From Candidatus Microbacterium colombiense (lineage in GTDB: Bacteria > Actinomycetota > Actinomycetes > Actinomycetales > Microbacteriaceae), in the NCBI GenBank assembly GCA_029203165.1, contig CP119308.1, positions 2,108,001 through 2,172,000 on the forward strand: a stretch of DNA of 64,000 bases, written 5' to 3'. Positions 1-9,716 of the stretch are shown piece by piece. Each line of letters starts with the position of its first letter. The first letter of the stretch is position 1. The notes under the pieces were generated by a model. That model was given only the letters and a program-made list of their open reading frames with translations. It searched no databases and had not been told where the DNA came from. A program made the translations under genes and the position numbers.

Positions 1-2
1 CG

Positions 3-350
3 GGTCCCGGCGAGGAAGCACCGACGACGGCCGTTCTCGATTCGGGCATCGACGAGGGCGTCCTCACGCTGATCGCGCGCCAGGAGATCGAATACCTCGC
101 TCCGGTGCCGTACCAGCGGCGTCCGCTCGAGGTGCAGATGTGGTTCGGCAAGCTCGGCGGATCCAGTGTCGAGGTCTGCTACGAGGTGCACAACGACCCG
201 TCCGCGACACCACGTGCTCTCTACGCGCGCTCGACAGCGGTGATCGTGCTCGTTGACGCTCGAACGGGCCGTCCGACGCGGTTGACCCAGGAGATGCGTG
301 ACGTCTGGGAACCGTTCATCGGTCCGTCCATCACCTACTCACACCGCTGA
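3..350 (+). CDS. Acyl-CoA thioesterase, hotdog fold (5' truncated by window edge)
   Basis: The frame is open from base 3 and stops at 350, giving the last 115 residues of a protein whose start lies before the window. The segment IARQEIEYLAPVPYQRR followed by a mixed beta pattern and YARSTAVIVLVDARTGRPTRL is typical of single-domain hotdog thioesterases of the 4-hydroxybenzoyl-CoA/YbgC type, which hydrolyse acyl-CoA thioesters in the cytosol. The next gene, on the opposite strand and converging on it, is a second thioesterase (TesB type). Family assignment is good; the substrate cannot be told from this fragment. Confidence 0.75.
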   Translation, partial: GPGEEAPTTAVLDSGIDEGVLTLIARQEIEYLAPVPYQRRPLEVQMWFGKLGGSSVEVCYEVHNDPSATPRALYARSTAVIVLVDARTGRPTRLTQEMRDVWEPFIGPSITYSHR

Positions 351-410
351 TCGAGACCTGCCGGCCGGGGATACCGCGGCAGCTACCTCGCGGCATCTGT
401 GACGCGGCGG

Positions 411-1310
411 TCAGGCGCGGTCGTCGTCCTGCCCCGGCACCCGGATCATGATCTCCTGCGCGACGCTCGCCACGAGAGCGCCGTCCTGGGCGTAGATGCG
501 GCCGGTGGCGAGGCCACGTCCACCCCGAGCGTTGGGCGACTCCTGCACGTACAGCAGCCACTCGTCGACACGGGCGGCACGATGCCACCACATCGCATGA
601 TCGAGGCTTGCGACCTTCAGGCCGGGCAGCGCCCAATACACGCCGTGGGCTCGCAGGATGGACTCCTGGATCGTCATGTCGCTGAGGTAGGCCAGTGCCG
701 CGCGGTGCAGTCGCGGATCGTCCGGCAGCGGAGCGCGCAGCCGCATCCACACACCCTGACGCGGAACTCGCGCATCGTCGCTGGGCAGGTAGAGCGGATG
801 ACCGATGTGACGGATGTCCGCGGCGCGATCGCTCAGCATGCGAGCGGTGCTCCCCGGGAGACCGCTCACCCGGTCCTCGTCGGGCGCCAGACTCTCGGGC
901 GCGGGAACATCGTCCGGCATCGGTTCTGCGTGCTCGACCCCGGGACCGTCGTCCTGGAACGACGCGATCATCGAGAAGATCGGCACCCCGTTCTGATAGG
1001 CCTGCGAGCGGCGCGTCGAGAACGAGCGACCGTCGTGGATGCGATCCACGGCGATCGTGATGCCCTGACTCGCATCCCCGGGGCGGAGGAAGTACCCGTG
1101 CATCGAGTGGACGGCTCGGTTCTCGGGCAACGTGCGCTCGGCGGCGATCAGGCTCTGCGCGAGAACCTGGCCCCCGTAGATGCGGCCGGTGGGCATGGGA
1201 TGCGACGACCCCGTGAAGATGTCCTCGGTCGTGCGGGCCTGAGTGGTATCGAGGTCGAGAACCTCGAGCAGCTGTTCCACGGTACGAGCGGCGTGACCAT
1301 CCGAGCTCAT
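411..1310 (-). CDS. tesB: Acyl-CoA thioesterase II
   Basis: This encodes 299 residues, the usual TesB length, and should hydrolyse medium- and long-chain acyl-CoAs to free acid and CoA in the cytosol. It has the double-hotdog layout. The N-terminal repeat contains GRIYGGQVLAQSL and MHGYFLRPGDAS, followed by the DGRSFSTRRSQAYQNG motif. The C-terminal repeat contains AALAYLSDM and HAMWWHRAARVDEWLLY. An in-frame upstream extension exists, but the ATG at 1310 is preferred because AGAGGA lies 5 bases before it and a -10 element sits about 40 bases upstream. It is divergent from the gene at 1361 and shares its promoter region. Confidence 0.9.
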   Translation of the reverse strand: MSSDGHAARTVEQLLEVLDLDTTQARTTEDIFTGSSHPMPTGRIYGGQVLAQSLIAAERTLPENRAVHSMHGYFLRPGDASQGITIAVDRIHDGRSFSTRRSQAYQNGVPIFSMIASFQDDGPGVEHAEPMPDDVPAPESLAPDEDRVSGLPGSTARMLSDRAADIRHIGHPLYLPSDDARVPRQGVWMRLRAPLPDDPRLHRAALAYLSDMTIQESILRAHGVYWALPGLKVASLDHAMWWHRAARVDEWLLYVQESPNARGGRGLATGRIYAQDGALVASVAQEIMIRVPGQDDDRA

Positions 1311-1347
1311 GACATCCTCTCCGCGACCGCACCTGCGGCACCGTTGA

Positions 1348-1354
1348 TAGTTTA
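1348..1354. promoter_or_regulatory. Overlapping divergent -10 elements
   Basis: On the plus strand TAGTTT (1348-1353) lies 7 bases before the GTG at 1361. On the minus strand TAAACT (reverse complement of 1349-1354) lies about 40 bases before the tesB ATG at 1310. Both fit TANNNT and occupy nearly the same seven bases, so the two genes should compete for one polymerase site. No clear -35 was recognised. Confidence 0.55.
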
Positions 1355-1360
1355 GAACCC

Positions 1361-2035
1361 GTGCCACATCAGCTTCTCCTCGCCGACGCCGACACCTCCC
1401 GCGACGTCTTGACCTTCGTCGGACGAGCGGCGCGCATCAGCGACGAAGGCGTGCGCCTGCAGGCGGCGAACGGCGTGCTCGCCCTGACCGCCGCCGCCCT
1501 CGCCCCACACGGCCTGTTCGATCAGACTCCCACCGTGCTCGCGATGCGCATCGTTCATGCCGATCCGGAACTGGCGTGTGACATCGTGGTCGGCCAACTC
1601 ACCGCCTCCGACGATGAGCGCCGACTCACCCTGCCCGACACCGGTCTGTCGCCGGCCTGGGCGGGCATCGCGCCGCCGCGCACCGATTGGCAGCCACTCA
1701 CGACGTTGTCCGCCTCGACGATCGCTCGACGCGCACAATGGGGAATCTCCGCCGTCGCACGCGGCGCGACGCCCGGAGCCGGGGAGGAGGCCGTGCGCGC
1801 CCTCCGTGCCGCGATCTGGGGCGAACCCGATGAAGACCTGTTCGATCTGCCGCGGGGTATCGCCTTCGCCGCCGACGCGCTCGGCTTCATCTCCGGCGAG
1901 GAGCAGGTGCCCGTGACGCGATCCGGACGGTGGACGCGAATCGCATTCCGTCGCGGGCATGTCCTGGCGCGTGGTCCTGTCGCGTCCGGCCTCACCGCGG
2001 TACGCGGCACCGGCGGCACCGGAAGCGCAGGCTGA
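1361..2035 (+). CDS. Conserved actinobacterial protein of unknown function
   Basis: This encodes 224 residues starting with GTG at 1361. I do not recognise a named family. It is a soluble alpha/beta protein without signal peptide or membrane segment, with a well-ordered middle (residues about 40-180) and a Gly/Thr-rich tail. The start has no Shine-Dalgarno sequence but lies 7 bases after TAGTTT, so a leaderless message is likely. Codon use resembles the neighbours, so it reads as a real core gene. It converges on the flavin dehydrogenase at 2049. Confidence 0.7.
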   Translation: MPHQLLLADADTSRDVLTFVGRAARISDEGVRLQAANGVLALTAAALAPHGLFDQTPTVLAMRIVHADPELACDIVVGQLTASDDERRLTLPDTGLSPAWAGIAPPRTDWQPLTTLSASTIARRAQWGISAVARGATPGAGEEAVRALRAAIWGEPDEDLFDLPRGIAFAADALGFISGEEQVPVTRSGRWTRIAFRRGHVLARGPVASGLTAVRGTGGTGSAG

Positions 2036-2048
2036 CGCCCGGCTGCGC

Positions 2049-3707
2049 CTAGCCGGCCGCCGCGCGCCCCGCCTGGCGCCCGGAGAACAGGCACCCGCCC
2101 AGGAACGTGCCCTCCAGTGCCCGGTAGCCGTGGACGCCACCTCCGCCGAACCCGCTCGCCTCGCCGGCTGCATAGAGCCCGGGGATCACCGCTCCCGAGG
2201 CATCCAGCGCTCGACCATCGAGGTCCGTGTTGATGCCACCCAGTGACTTGCGCGTGAGCACGTGCAGTTTGACCGCGACCAACGGGCCCGCGGCGGGATC
2301 CTGCAGTCGATGTGGGGGAGCGGTGCGGATGAGCTTGTCTCCGCGGTAGCCGCGCATCGAGCGCAGCATCCCGATCTGCGCGTCCTTCGTGAAGTCGTTG
2401 TCGATCTCGCGATCCCGCGCCACGACCTCACGGCGAACATTGTCGATGTCGAGCGCTTCGCCGCCGGGATGCTGCCGCATCTGTTCGAGCAACGACTCGA
2501 GATCGTTCTCGACGATGAAGTCCTGCCCTTCATCGAGGAAAGCCTGCACGGGCCCGGTCGGCCCTTTCGCGAGCCTAGACTTCAGCAGGAGCGCCACGTC
2601 CTTCCCGGTCAGGTCGGGATTCTGCTCGCTGCCGGACAGCGCGAACTCCTTCTCGACGATCTGACGAGAGGTGACGAACCACGAGTGATCGTGCCCGGTG
2701 GTGCGCAGATGCGCGAGCGTGCCGAGCGTGTCGAAGCCGGGGAACAGGGGAACGGGGAGCCGCGCGCCGGTCGCATCCAACCACAGCGACGACGGGCCCG
2801 GCAGGATGCGGATCCCGTGCGAGGGCCACACCGGGTCCCAGTTCGTGATGCCCTCGACGTAGTGCCACATGCGGTCGCCGTTGATGAGACGAGCGCCGGC
2901 GGCTTCGCTGACGGCATGCATCGACCCGTCGACGTAGGCGGGAACGCCGGTCAGCATGTGGTCGGGCGCAGAACCGAGCCGCTCCGGCCATGCCGCGCGC
3001 ACGAGCTCGTGGTTGCCGCCGATGCCGCCGGAAGCGACGACCGTGGCGGCGGCCGTGATCTCAAACCCCTCGATGACCTCACGCGAGGTCTCCACTCCCC
3101 GCGCGGCGCCGCTGGACGCGAGCACGTCGCCGTGCGCGCCCGCGACGACGCCATCACGGAGCACGAGACCGGTGACGCGATGACGGGGCAGCACGGTGAT
3201 GCGCCCCTCGCGCTCGGCCTGCTCGATCGCTCCGACGAACGGCGCGACGATACCCGGACCGGTTCCCCACGTGATGTGGAAGCGGGGAACGGAGTTGCCG
3301 GGTCCGATCGCTCCGTATCCGCCGCGCTCCGCCCATCCGACGACGGGGAAGAAGCCCACGCCGCGCTCACGCAGCCAGGCACGCTTCTCCCCGCTCGCGA
3401 ACTGCAGATACGCTTCGGCCCAACGGCGTGGCCACTCGTCCTCCGGGCGGTCGAACGCGGCGTTGCCGAACCAATCCTGCGTGGCGAGTTCGATCGAGTC
3501 GCGGATCCCCATCCTCCGCTGTTCGGGCGAGTCGATGAAGAACAACCCGCCGAACGACCACCAGGCCTGTCCGCCGAGGTTCGTCCTCGGTTCCTGGTCG
3601 ATCAGGATCACGCGTCGGCCCCCATCGAGGGCTTCGGCGGCGGCCACGAGCCCGGCCAACCCCCATCCGATCACCAGGACATCCGCGGACAGGGGTGTGT
3701 GCGTCAT
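2049..3707 (-). CDS. FAD-binding dehydrogenase (fumarate reductase/3-ketosteroid dehydrogenase-like flavoprotein)
   Basis: This encodes 552 residues. The N-terminus has a Rossmann FAD motif (DVLVIGWGLAGLVAAAEAL, then an acidic IDQE), and the C-terminus has the second FAD-contact region GLYAAGEASGFGGGGVHG. It belongs to the flavoprotein family of fumarate reductase, L-aspartate oxidase and KstD enzymes; the substrate is not predictable. The ATG at 3707 overlaps the truncated haemoglobin stop by four bases (ATGA), so the two are translationally coupled. A longer in-frame extension upstream is overlap with glbO and was rejected. It is the last gene of the mscS-like-glbO-dehydrogenase operon. Confidence 0.85.
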   Translation of the reverse strand: MTHTPLSADVLVIGWGLAGLVAAAEALDGGRRVILIDQEPRTNLGGQAWWSFGGLFFIDSPEQRRMGIRDSIELATQDWFGNAAFDRPEDEWPRRWAEAYLQFASGEKRAWLRERGVGFFPVVGWAERGGYGAIGPGNSVPRFHITWGTGPGIVAPFVGAIEQAEREGRITVLPRHRVTGLVLRDGVVAGAHGDVLASSGAARGVETSREVIEGFEITAAATVVASGGIGGNHELVRAAWPERLGSAPDHMLTGVPAYVDGSMHAVSEAAGARLINGDRMWHYVEGITNWDPVWPSHGIRILPGPSSLWLDATGARLPVPLFPGFDTLGTLAHLRTTGHDHSWFVTSRQIVEKEFALSGSEQNPDLTGKDVALLLKSRLAKGPTGPVQAFLDEGQDFIVENDLESLLEQMRQHPGGEALDIDNVRREVVARDREIDNDFTKDAQIGMLRSMRGYRGDKLIRTAPPHRLQDPAAGPLVAVKLHVLTRKSLGGINTDLDGRALDASGAVIPGLYAAGEASGFGGGGVHGYRALEGTFLGGCLFSGRQAGRAAAG

Positions 3708-4153
3708 GAGGTCTCCGTTGATTCCTGACGTGAGCGGGTCTCGAGAGTCGGCCTGCCGTCGGCGCTGGCGCCGATGCCGGATGGCTCGAACGTGTTCACC
3801 ATGGCATGCGCAGCACGATCCAGGTAGTCCCAGAGCGTGGATTCGTGCAGAGGCGACAACTCGGCCTCGGAGATCGCCGTGCGCATGTGACGCAGCCAAC
3901 GATCCCGCGCATCGGGATCGACGTGGAAGGGCATGTGGCGCATTCGCAGACGGGGATGCCCCCGAGTCTCACCGTACGTCGTCGGTCCGCCCCAGTACTG
4001 CTCCAGGAAGAGCAGCAGACGCTCCTCGGCGGGGCCGAGGTCTTCTTCCGGGTACATCGGCTTGAGCACCGGATCGAGAGCGACCTCGCGGTAGAAGACG
4101 GAGACGATCTTGGCGAACGTCTCCCTCCCCCCGACCTCGTCGTAGAACGTCAC
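3704..4153 (-). CDS. glbO: Group II truncated haemoglobin
   Basis: This encodes 149 residues with GTG start, a haem protein that binds O2 and possibly NO in the cytosol. Visible globin features are the B-helix FYREV (Tyr 21 as B10), the CD-region QYWGGP, the proximal His 73 in RMRHMPF, and Trp 86 in DRWLRHM, the G8 tryptophan that marks group II. The last 25 residues are a Ser/Thr-rich tail beyond the globin fold. Start and stop overlap the neighbouring genes by four bases (GTGA upstream, ATGA downstream), which ties it to the MscS-like channel and the flavin dehydrogenase. Confidence 0.92.
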   Translation of the reverse strand: MTFYDEVGGRETFAKIVSVFYREVALDPVLKPMYPEEDLGPAEERLLLFLEQYWGGPTTYGETRGHPRLRMRHMPFHVDPDARDRWLRHMRTAISEAELSPLHESTLWDYLDRAAHAMVNTFEPSGIGASADGRPTLETRSRQESTETS

Positions 4154-5226
4154 TTCGGTGCACTCCCGTCATCGGTGGGCTTCTTGCGGCGCCAGATGCC
4201 GCGGTCCGGGATCACCGGCACCCCGGTGACCGCGTTGGGACGGGTCTTCGGAGGGTTCGCCCCGCGCACACGGCGGGCACCTTCGAGCCCGGTCGGGGTC
4301 ACCGCCTCCATGCTCGGGATTCCGATCTCCTTGTCACGGAGAGCGGAGCGCAGACGCTTGCGCAGCTCCTGGGCCACGTCGTCCTTGGCGTTCGCCCGCG
4401 CCTTGATGACGATGCGGATGACGAGCGCTTCACCGGTGATCGCCTCCAGCCCCCACAACTCAGGCTTCTCGACGATGCGTGTGCGCCACTTGGGGTCTTT
4501 CGACAGCGTCTGCGCGGTGTCGAGCATGGTCTGCTCGACGACGTCGAGGTCGGAGTCCGGCGGAACGCCGATGTCGATGATCGCGCGCGCCCACCCCTGC
4601 GACATGTTGCCGATACGCGTGACCTCGCCGTTGCGCACGTACCAGAGCGTCCCGTTGACGTCGCGGACCTGCGTGATGCGCACGCTCACGTACTCGACCA
4701 CGCCGCTGGCGAGACCCAGGTCGACCACGTCGCCGATGCCGATCTGATCCTCGGCGACCAGGAACATGCCGTTCAGCACATCCTTGACGATGTTCTGGGC
4801 CCCGAAACCGAGGCCGGCGCCCACCGCGGCGGTGAGCAGCGTGAGCGATCCGAGCAGCGTGTTGTCGAGGGCGTTCACGATCAGGACGATGGCGATGACG
4901 ACGAGCATCACGTTGACGATGTTCTGCAGGATCGTGCCCAGTGTGCGCGTGCGCTGCACGAGACGCATATCGGCGAGGGGAGAGCGCTCGAGGGCCTGGG
5001 TATCGTCGACCGCGGCCTTGTTCTTCGCACTGTCGACGATGCGGTGCACGACGCGACGGATGACGACACGGAGCACGAGCGCGATGACGACGCAGCTGAC
5101 GATGATCACCGCGACGGCGAGGGCCTTCCACCCGACCTGGATGAGGACGGTCAAGATCGGCTGCAGCCACTCGGGGACGCCGGGGTCGACCACGGGATCG
5201 GTCGTTTCGAAGGGGAGCAACATCAC
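4150..5226 (-). CDS. MscS-family mechanosensitive channel
   Basis: This encodes 358 residues. Two N-terminal membrane helices (about 22-58 and 98-118) precede the pore helix TLLTAAVGAGLGFGAQNIVKD, the MscS signature, then a beta domain (IGDVVDLGLASGVVEYVSVRITQVRD) and an alpha/beta C-terminal domain. It would release osmolytes under hypo-osmotic shock. The first codon GTG at 5226 is followed directly by ATG. TAGGAT sits 6 bases before the GTG, so I take it as a leaderless start; ATG at 5223 is the alternative. It is first gene of a three-gene overlapping operon. Confidence 0.9.
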   Translation of the reverse strand: MMLLPFETTDPVVDPGVPEWLQPILTVLIQVGWKALAVAVIIVSCVVIALVLRVVIRRVVHRIVDSAKNKAAVDDTQALERSPLADMRLVQRTRTLGTILQNIVNVMLVVIAIVLIVNALDNTLLGSLTLLTAAVGAGLGFGAQNIVKDVLNGMFLVAEDQIGIGDVVDLGLASGVVEYVSVRITQVRDVNGTLWYVRNGEVTRIGNMSQGWARAIIDIGVPPDSDLDVVEQTMLDTAQTLSKDPKWRTRIVEKPELWGLEAITGEALVIRIVIKARANAKDDVAQELRKRLRSALRDKEIGIPSMEAVTPTGLEGARRVRGANPPKTRPNAVTGVPVIPDRGIWRRKKPTDDGSAPK

Positions 5227-5232
5227 CCCCTG

Positions 5233-5238
5233 ATCCTA
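5233..5238 (-). promoter_or_regulatory. -10 element of a leaderless message (MscS-like operon)
   Basis: TAGGAT on the minus strand is followed by six bases and then the GTG at 5226. Transcription from about 7 bases downstream would begin at the start codon itself. Confidence 0.55.
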
Positions 5239-5240
5239 GC

Positions 5241-5286
5241 GATCGGGCCTCTGCGCGCGCTGGAAGCGCCGCTCAGAGGCCCGATC
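5241..5286 (-). terminator. Stem-loop terminator after pepN
   Basis: A perfect 13-bp inverted repeat, GATCGGGCCTCTG (5241-5253) with CAGAGGCCCGATC (5274-5286) and a 20-base loop, lies between the pepN stop (5301) and the mscS-like gene. It has no long T-run, as is common for actinobacterial terminators. Confidence 0.65.
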
Positions 5287-5300
5287 GGGGAGAGGTGCGA

Positions 5301-7855
5301 TCAGTCGTCGGCGTCGCGAGCCTGCGCGGCGAGCGAGCGCTCGACGTCGGCAAGATTCTCCAACACCAGGCGACGGAGGGCCGGTGCGGCGTCCTGATTC
5401 GTAGACAGCCATCCACGGGTGGCGTCGCGCAGCGCGACGTTCGCGAGAGCGGTCGGGAACAGGCCGACGATCAGGTACTGGGCGATCTGGTAGGTGCGCG
5501 ACTCCCAGATCGGGAGCAGCATGTCGAAGTACGCCGGCACGAACTCGGCGAGAGCCTCGACGCCCGCCGGGTGCACGAACCCGAGCGCGGCGGAGCGGAC
5601 GATGGTGTTCGGCGCGTCGTCTCGTTCGATCAGCGATGCCCACGCGACCTGCTTCGACGCGGAGTCCGGCAGAGCGGCCTCGGGCCTGCGCGGCGAACTC
5701 TCCGCCCTTCGAGGTGTTGTCGGCGGCGAGCGCGGCGTCGATCGTCGCGGCGTCGGTGGCGCCGATCGTGGCGAGCCGACCAGGAGCTGCCACTGAGAGG
5801 TCGGCGATCCGACCTCCAGTCCGGGCAGCGTCTCTTCCCCGGACCGCAGGCGCCGATGACGCCGGCGTGCTCGGGAGTGACCGGCGCATTCGCGAACGCG
5901 GTCACGAACTGCAGCTGGCTGTCGCTGCCCGCGACGGCCGACTCGGCGAGGTCCCACAGACCGTCGGCGACCTGCTGACGCGCTGCGTCGCGCTCGGCGG
6001 GATCGACGTAGAGCGTTCGCGGCCGTGCGCAGCTGCGCCAGCGTGGTGCGCACGGTCGTCGACTCGGTCTCCGGCCGATGTTGCCGAGCACCAGGTCGAT
6101 GTAGTCGGATGCCGCGCTCTCGGCGTCACGGGTCTGATCCCACGCCGCACCCCAGACGAGGGAGCGGGCGAGCGGGTCGTGGATGTCGGCGAGGTGCGCG
6201 ATCGCGGTCGCGAGCGACTGCTCGTCGAGGCGGATCTTCGCGTAGGCGAGGTCGTCGTCGTTGAGCAGAACGAGGTCCGGGCGCGCGATGCCCTGCAGCT
6301 CCGGCACCTCGGTGCGGTCGCCGTCGACGTCCACCTCGACGTGTGTGTGCGCGTCAGCGAGCCGTCGGCCAGCGTGTAGAAGCCGACGCCGAGGCGGTGC
6401 GGCCGGATCGTCGGGTAGTCGGCGGGCGCGGTCTGCGTCGACGGCGAAGCGCGAGATCGTGCCGTCGGCGTCGTCCGCGATGACCGGCGTCGAGCGTGTT
6501 CACGCCGGCCGTCTCGAGCCACTTCTTCGACCAGGTCGCTCAGGTCGCGGCCGCTCGTGGCCTCGAGCTCGACGAGCAGGTCGCTGAGCTCGGTGTTGCC
6601 CCAGGAGTGCTTCTGGAAGTACTGCGAGACGCCGCGCGAAGAACGCCTCGATCCCGACCCAGGCGGCGAGCTGCTTGAGCACCGAGCCGCCCTTGGCGTA
6701 GGTGATGCCGTCGAAGTTGACCTGCACGTCCTCGAGGTCGTTGATCTCGGCGACGATCGGGTGCGTCGAGGGGAGCTGGTCCTGGCGGTAGGCCCAGGTC
6801 TTCTCCATCGCGTTGAACGTCGTCCACGCCTCGGTCCACTCGGTGGCCTCGGCGGTCGCGATGGTCGATGCCCACTCGGCGAACGACTCGTTCAGCCACA
6901 GGTCGTTCCACCACTTCATGGTGACGAGGTCGCCGAACCACATGTGCGCGAGCTCGTGCAGGATCGTGACGACGCGGCGCTCCTTGACCGCATCCGTGAC
7001 CTTGCTGCGGAAGACGTAGGTCTCGGTGAAGGTCACCGCACCCGCGTTCTCCATCGCCCCGGCGTTGAACTCCGGGACGAAGAGCTGGTCGTACTTGGCG
7101 AACGGGTACGGGACGCCGAACTTCTCCTCGTAGTACGCGAAGCCCTCACGCGTCTTGTCGAAGATGTAGTCGGCGTCGAGGTGCTGCCACAGGCTCTTGC
7201 GGCCGTAGACGCCGAGCGGGACCACGCGGCCCGAGGCGCTGGTGAGCTCGGAGAAGGTGGACTCGTAGGGCCCGGCGACGAGCGCGGTGATGTACGAGGA
7301 GATGCGCGGGGTGGGCTCGAAGCCCCACGTCGCGACGTCGCCGTCGTCCTGGACGATCGGCTCGGGGGTGGGGGAGTTGGAGACGACCTTCCACGCGGCC
7401 GGGGCGGTGACGGTGAACTGGAACGTCGCCTTGAGGTCGGGCTGCTCGAACACGGCGAACACGCGTCGGGAGTCCGGCACCTCGAACTGCGAGTAGAGGT
7501 ACACCTCGCCGTCGACGGGGTCGACGAAGCGGTGCAGGCCCTCACCGGTGTTCGTGTACAGGCAGTCGGCGTCGACGACGAGCACGTTCTCGGCCGCGAG
7601 ACCGTCGAGCGCGATGCGCGAGTCCGCGAACACGTCGCTCGGGTCCAGCTGCTCGCCGTTGAGCGAGATCTCGCGGACCTCGCGGGCGATGAGGTCGATG
7701 AAGGTGAAGCGCTCCGGCGTCGCGGTGAAGCGCACGACGCTCGGGACCGAAGACCTCCGGCCCTTCGTCAGGTCGAGGGCGACCTCGTACGACTGCGTGT
7801 CGACGACGTCGCGGCGCTCCTGCGCTTCGATGCGGGTGAGGTTCTCTCCAGGCAC
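5301..7855 (-). pseudogene. pepN: Aminopeptidase N (M1 zinc peptidase), reading frame broken by several indels
   Basis: The span codes for about 850 residues, the normal PepN length, and all parts are present. The N-terminus begins PGENLTRIEAQERR. The GAMENAG exopeptidase motif and the zinc site HELAHMWFGD (with NESFAEW) are intact in the first half. The C-terminal ERAP-like domain ends QAARDADD-like at 5301. One-base shifts occur near 7745-7762, 6640 (after GIEAFFA), 6570, 6480, 6450, 6350, 6078, 6020, 5840 and 5700. Between shifts the sequence is undamaged PepN. I see no nonsense or missense decay, so sequencing error is more likely than a dead gene. Start at 7855 (ATG). Confidence 0.8.
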
Positions 7856-7988
7856 TGCGTTGCTCCCAGGGGTGAGGGGTACGTGCCGGGGTACGCGCAG
7901 CTGGCGCCGACGACAACCCTCCAGCCTACGGTGCCACGGTCACGGGCGGATCACGGCGCCGTGCGCGCTCCGCTACGAGGTGGAAAGG

Positions 7989-9188
7989 GTGAGTCACCGA
8001 GCAGTGATCCCTGTCGACCGACGCCCGACAGCGTCCCTTCGCCTCGCCGCCGGCCGCGACCGGGCCCCCTGGGTGACGACGCCGTCGCCTACGACGGCAT
8101 CCTGCTCGCCGGTTTCGGCGGGCCCGAGGGCCAGGACGACGTGATCCCGTTCCTGCGCAACGTCACGCGCGGGCGCGGCATCCCCGACGAGCGTCTCGAA
8201 GAGGTCGCCCACCACTACCGCCACTTCGGCGGCGTCAGCCCGATCAACGCGCAGAACCGCGTGCTGAAGGCGGCCTCGAGGCGGAGCTCGCCCGCGCGGG
8301 CATCGACCTGCCCGTCTACTGGGGCAACCGCAACTGGACGCCCTACCTCGAGGAGGCCGTGACCGAGGCTCGCGCCACGGGCACACCACCCTCCTCGCCG
8401 TCGCCACGAGCGCCTACAGCTCGTTCTCCAGCTGCCGTCAGTACCGCGAGGACTTCGCGCGCGTGCTCGACCGAGACCGGACTCGCGCGACACGGTCACG
8501 ATCGACAAGATCCGTCCCTTCTTCGACCACCCCGGGTTCGTCGACGCCTTCGAGCGCGGCGTGCGCGAGGCCGTGCAGGGCTTCCTCGCCGAGGGCATCG
8601 ACCCCGCGACATCCGAGTCCTCTTCTCGACCCACAGCATCCCCACCGCCGACGCGGAGCGCTCCGGCGCCGCGGGACATCGACTGCGGTGAGGGCGGCGC
8701 CTACGCCGCTCAGCACTCGCCGTCGCGGCATGGGTCATGGATCAGGTCCGCATCGGCCTCCCCGATCGGCCGACGTCTCCTGGGAGCTCGTCTACCAGTC
8801 GCGCTCCGGCCCCGCCTCGCAGCCGTGGCTCGAGCCGGACGTCTGCGATGTGATCGGCGAGCTGCCCGCGCGCGGTCGCAAGGCCGTCGCCGTCGTGCCG
8901 CTCGGCTTCATGAGCGACCACATGGAGGTGCTCTGGGACCTCGACACCGAGGCGATGGAGGCGGCCGAGGAAGCCGGTCTCCGCGCCGTCCGCACGCCGA
9001 CGCCCGGCGTCGCGCCGGCCTTCGTCGCCGGCATCGTCGATCTCATCGAGGAGCGCCTGCCAGGGACGCCCGAACGCAGACCGCCCGCACGTGACCGACC
9101 TCGGCCCGTGCGTTCGACGTCTGCCGCCCGGATGCTGCGAGAACGTGCGCGCCGGGTTCAAGCCCGCCGCGGCCGGCATCGCCCCTGA
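7989..9188 (+). pseudogene. hemH: Ferrochelatase (actinobacterial, CpfC type), frame broken by indels
   Basis: Pieces in alternating frames spell one ferrochelatase: YDGILLAGFGGPEGQDDV, then RHFGGVSPINAQNR, YWGNRNWTPYLEEAV, FSSCRQYREDFARV, LFSTHSIPTADAERSG (the catalytic histidine region), WELVYQSRSGPASQPWLEPD, VVPLGFMSDHMEVLWDLD, and a C-terminal GCCENVRAGFKPAAAG. In actinobacteria this enzyme inserts iron into coproporphyrin III. The start is probably GTG at 7989 and the end TGA near 9188, but both are uncertain because shifts lie near each end. Individual shifts look like single lost or gained C/G bases, for example at 8276 (GCCTCGAG where GCCCTCGAG is expected). It is divergent from pepN. 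Confidence 0.75.
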
Positions 9189-9212
9189 GGCCGCGCGGTC
9201 CGGCCGCGATCC

Positions 9213-9218
9213 TAGGAT
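9213..9218 (+). promoter_or_regulatory. -10 element of a leaderless message (rpiB)
   Basis: TAGGAT is followed by GGAGCC and the ATG at 9225. The six-base spacing fits a transcript that starts at the initiation codon. Confidence 0.55.
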
Positions 9219-9224
9219 GGAGCC

Positions 9225-9715
<491 letters not shown>

Positions 9716-9716
9716 C

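Noticed and set aside
399..1355. Open frame on the plus strand across tesB
   Set aside because: Antisense shadow; tesB has all family motifs and a ribosome site.
2262..3728. Long open frame opposite the flavin dehydrogenase
   Set aside because: It is the shadow of a high-GC gene: no family motif, Arg/Gly/Pro-rich composition, and the opposite strand gives a clear flavoprotein.
6557..8362. 601-codon open frame opposite pepN
   Set aside because: Only its last 80 codons are meaningful, as part of hemH; the rest is antisense to PepN and has low-complexity charged composition.
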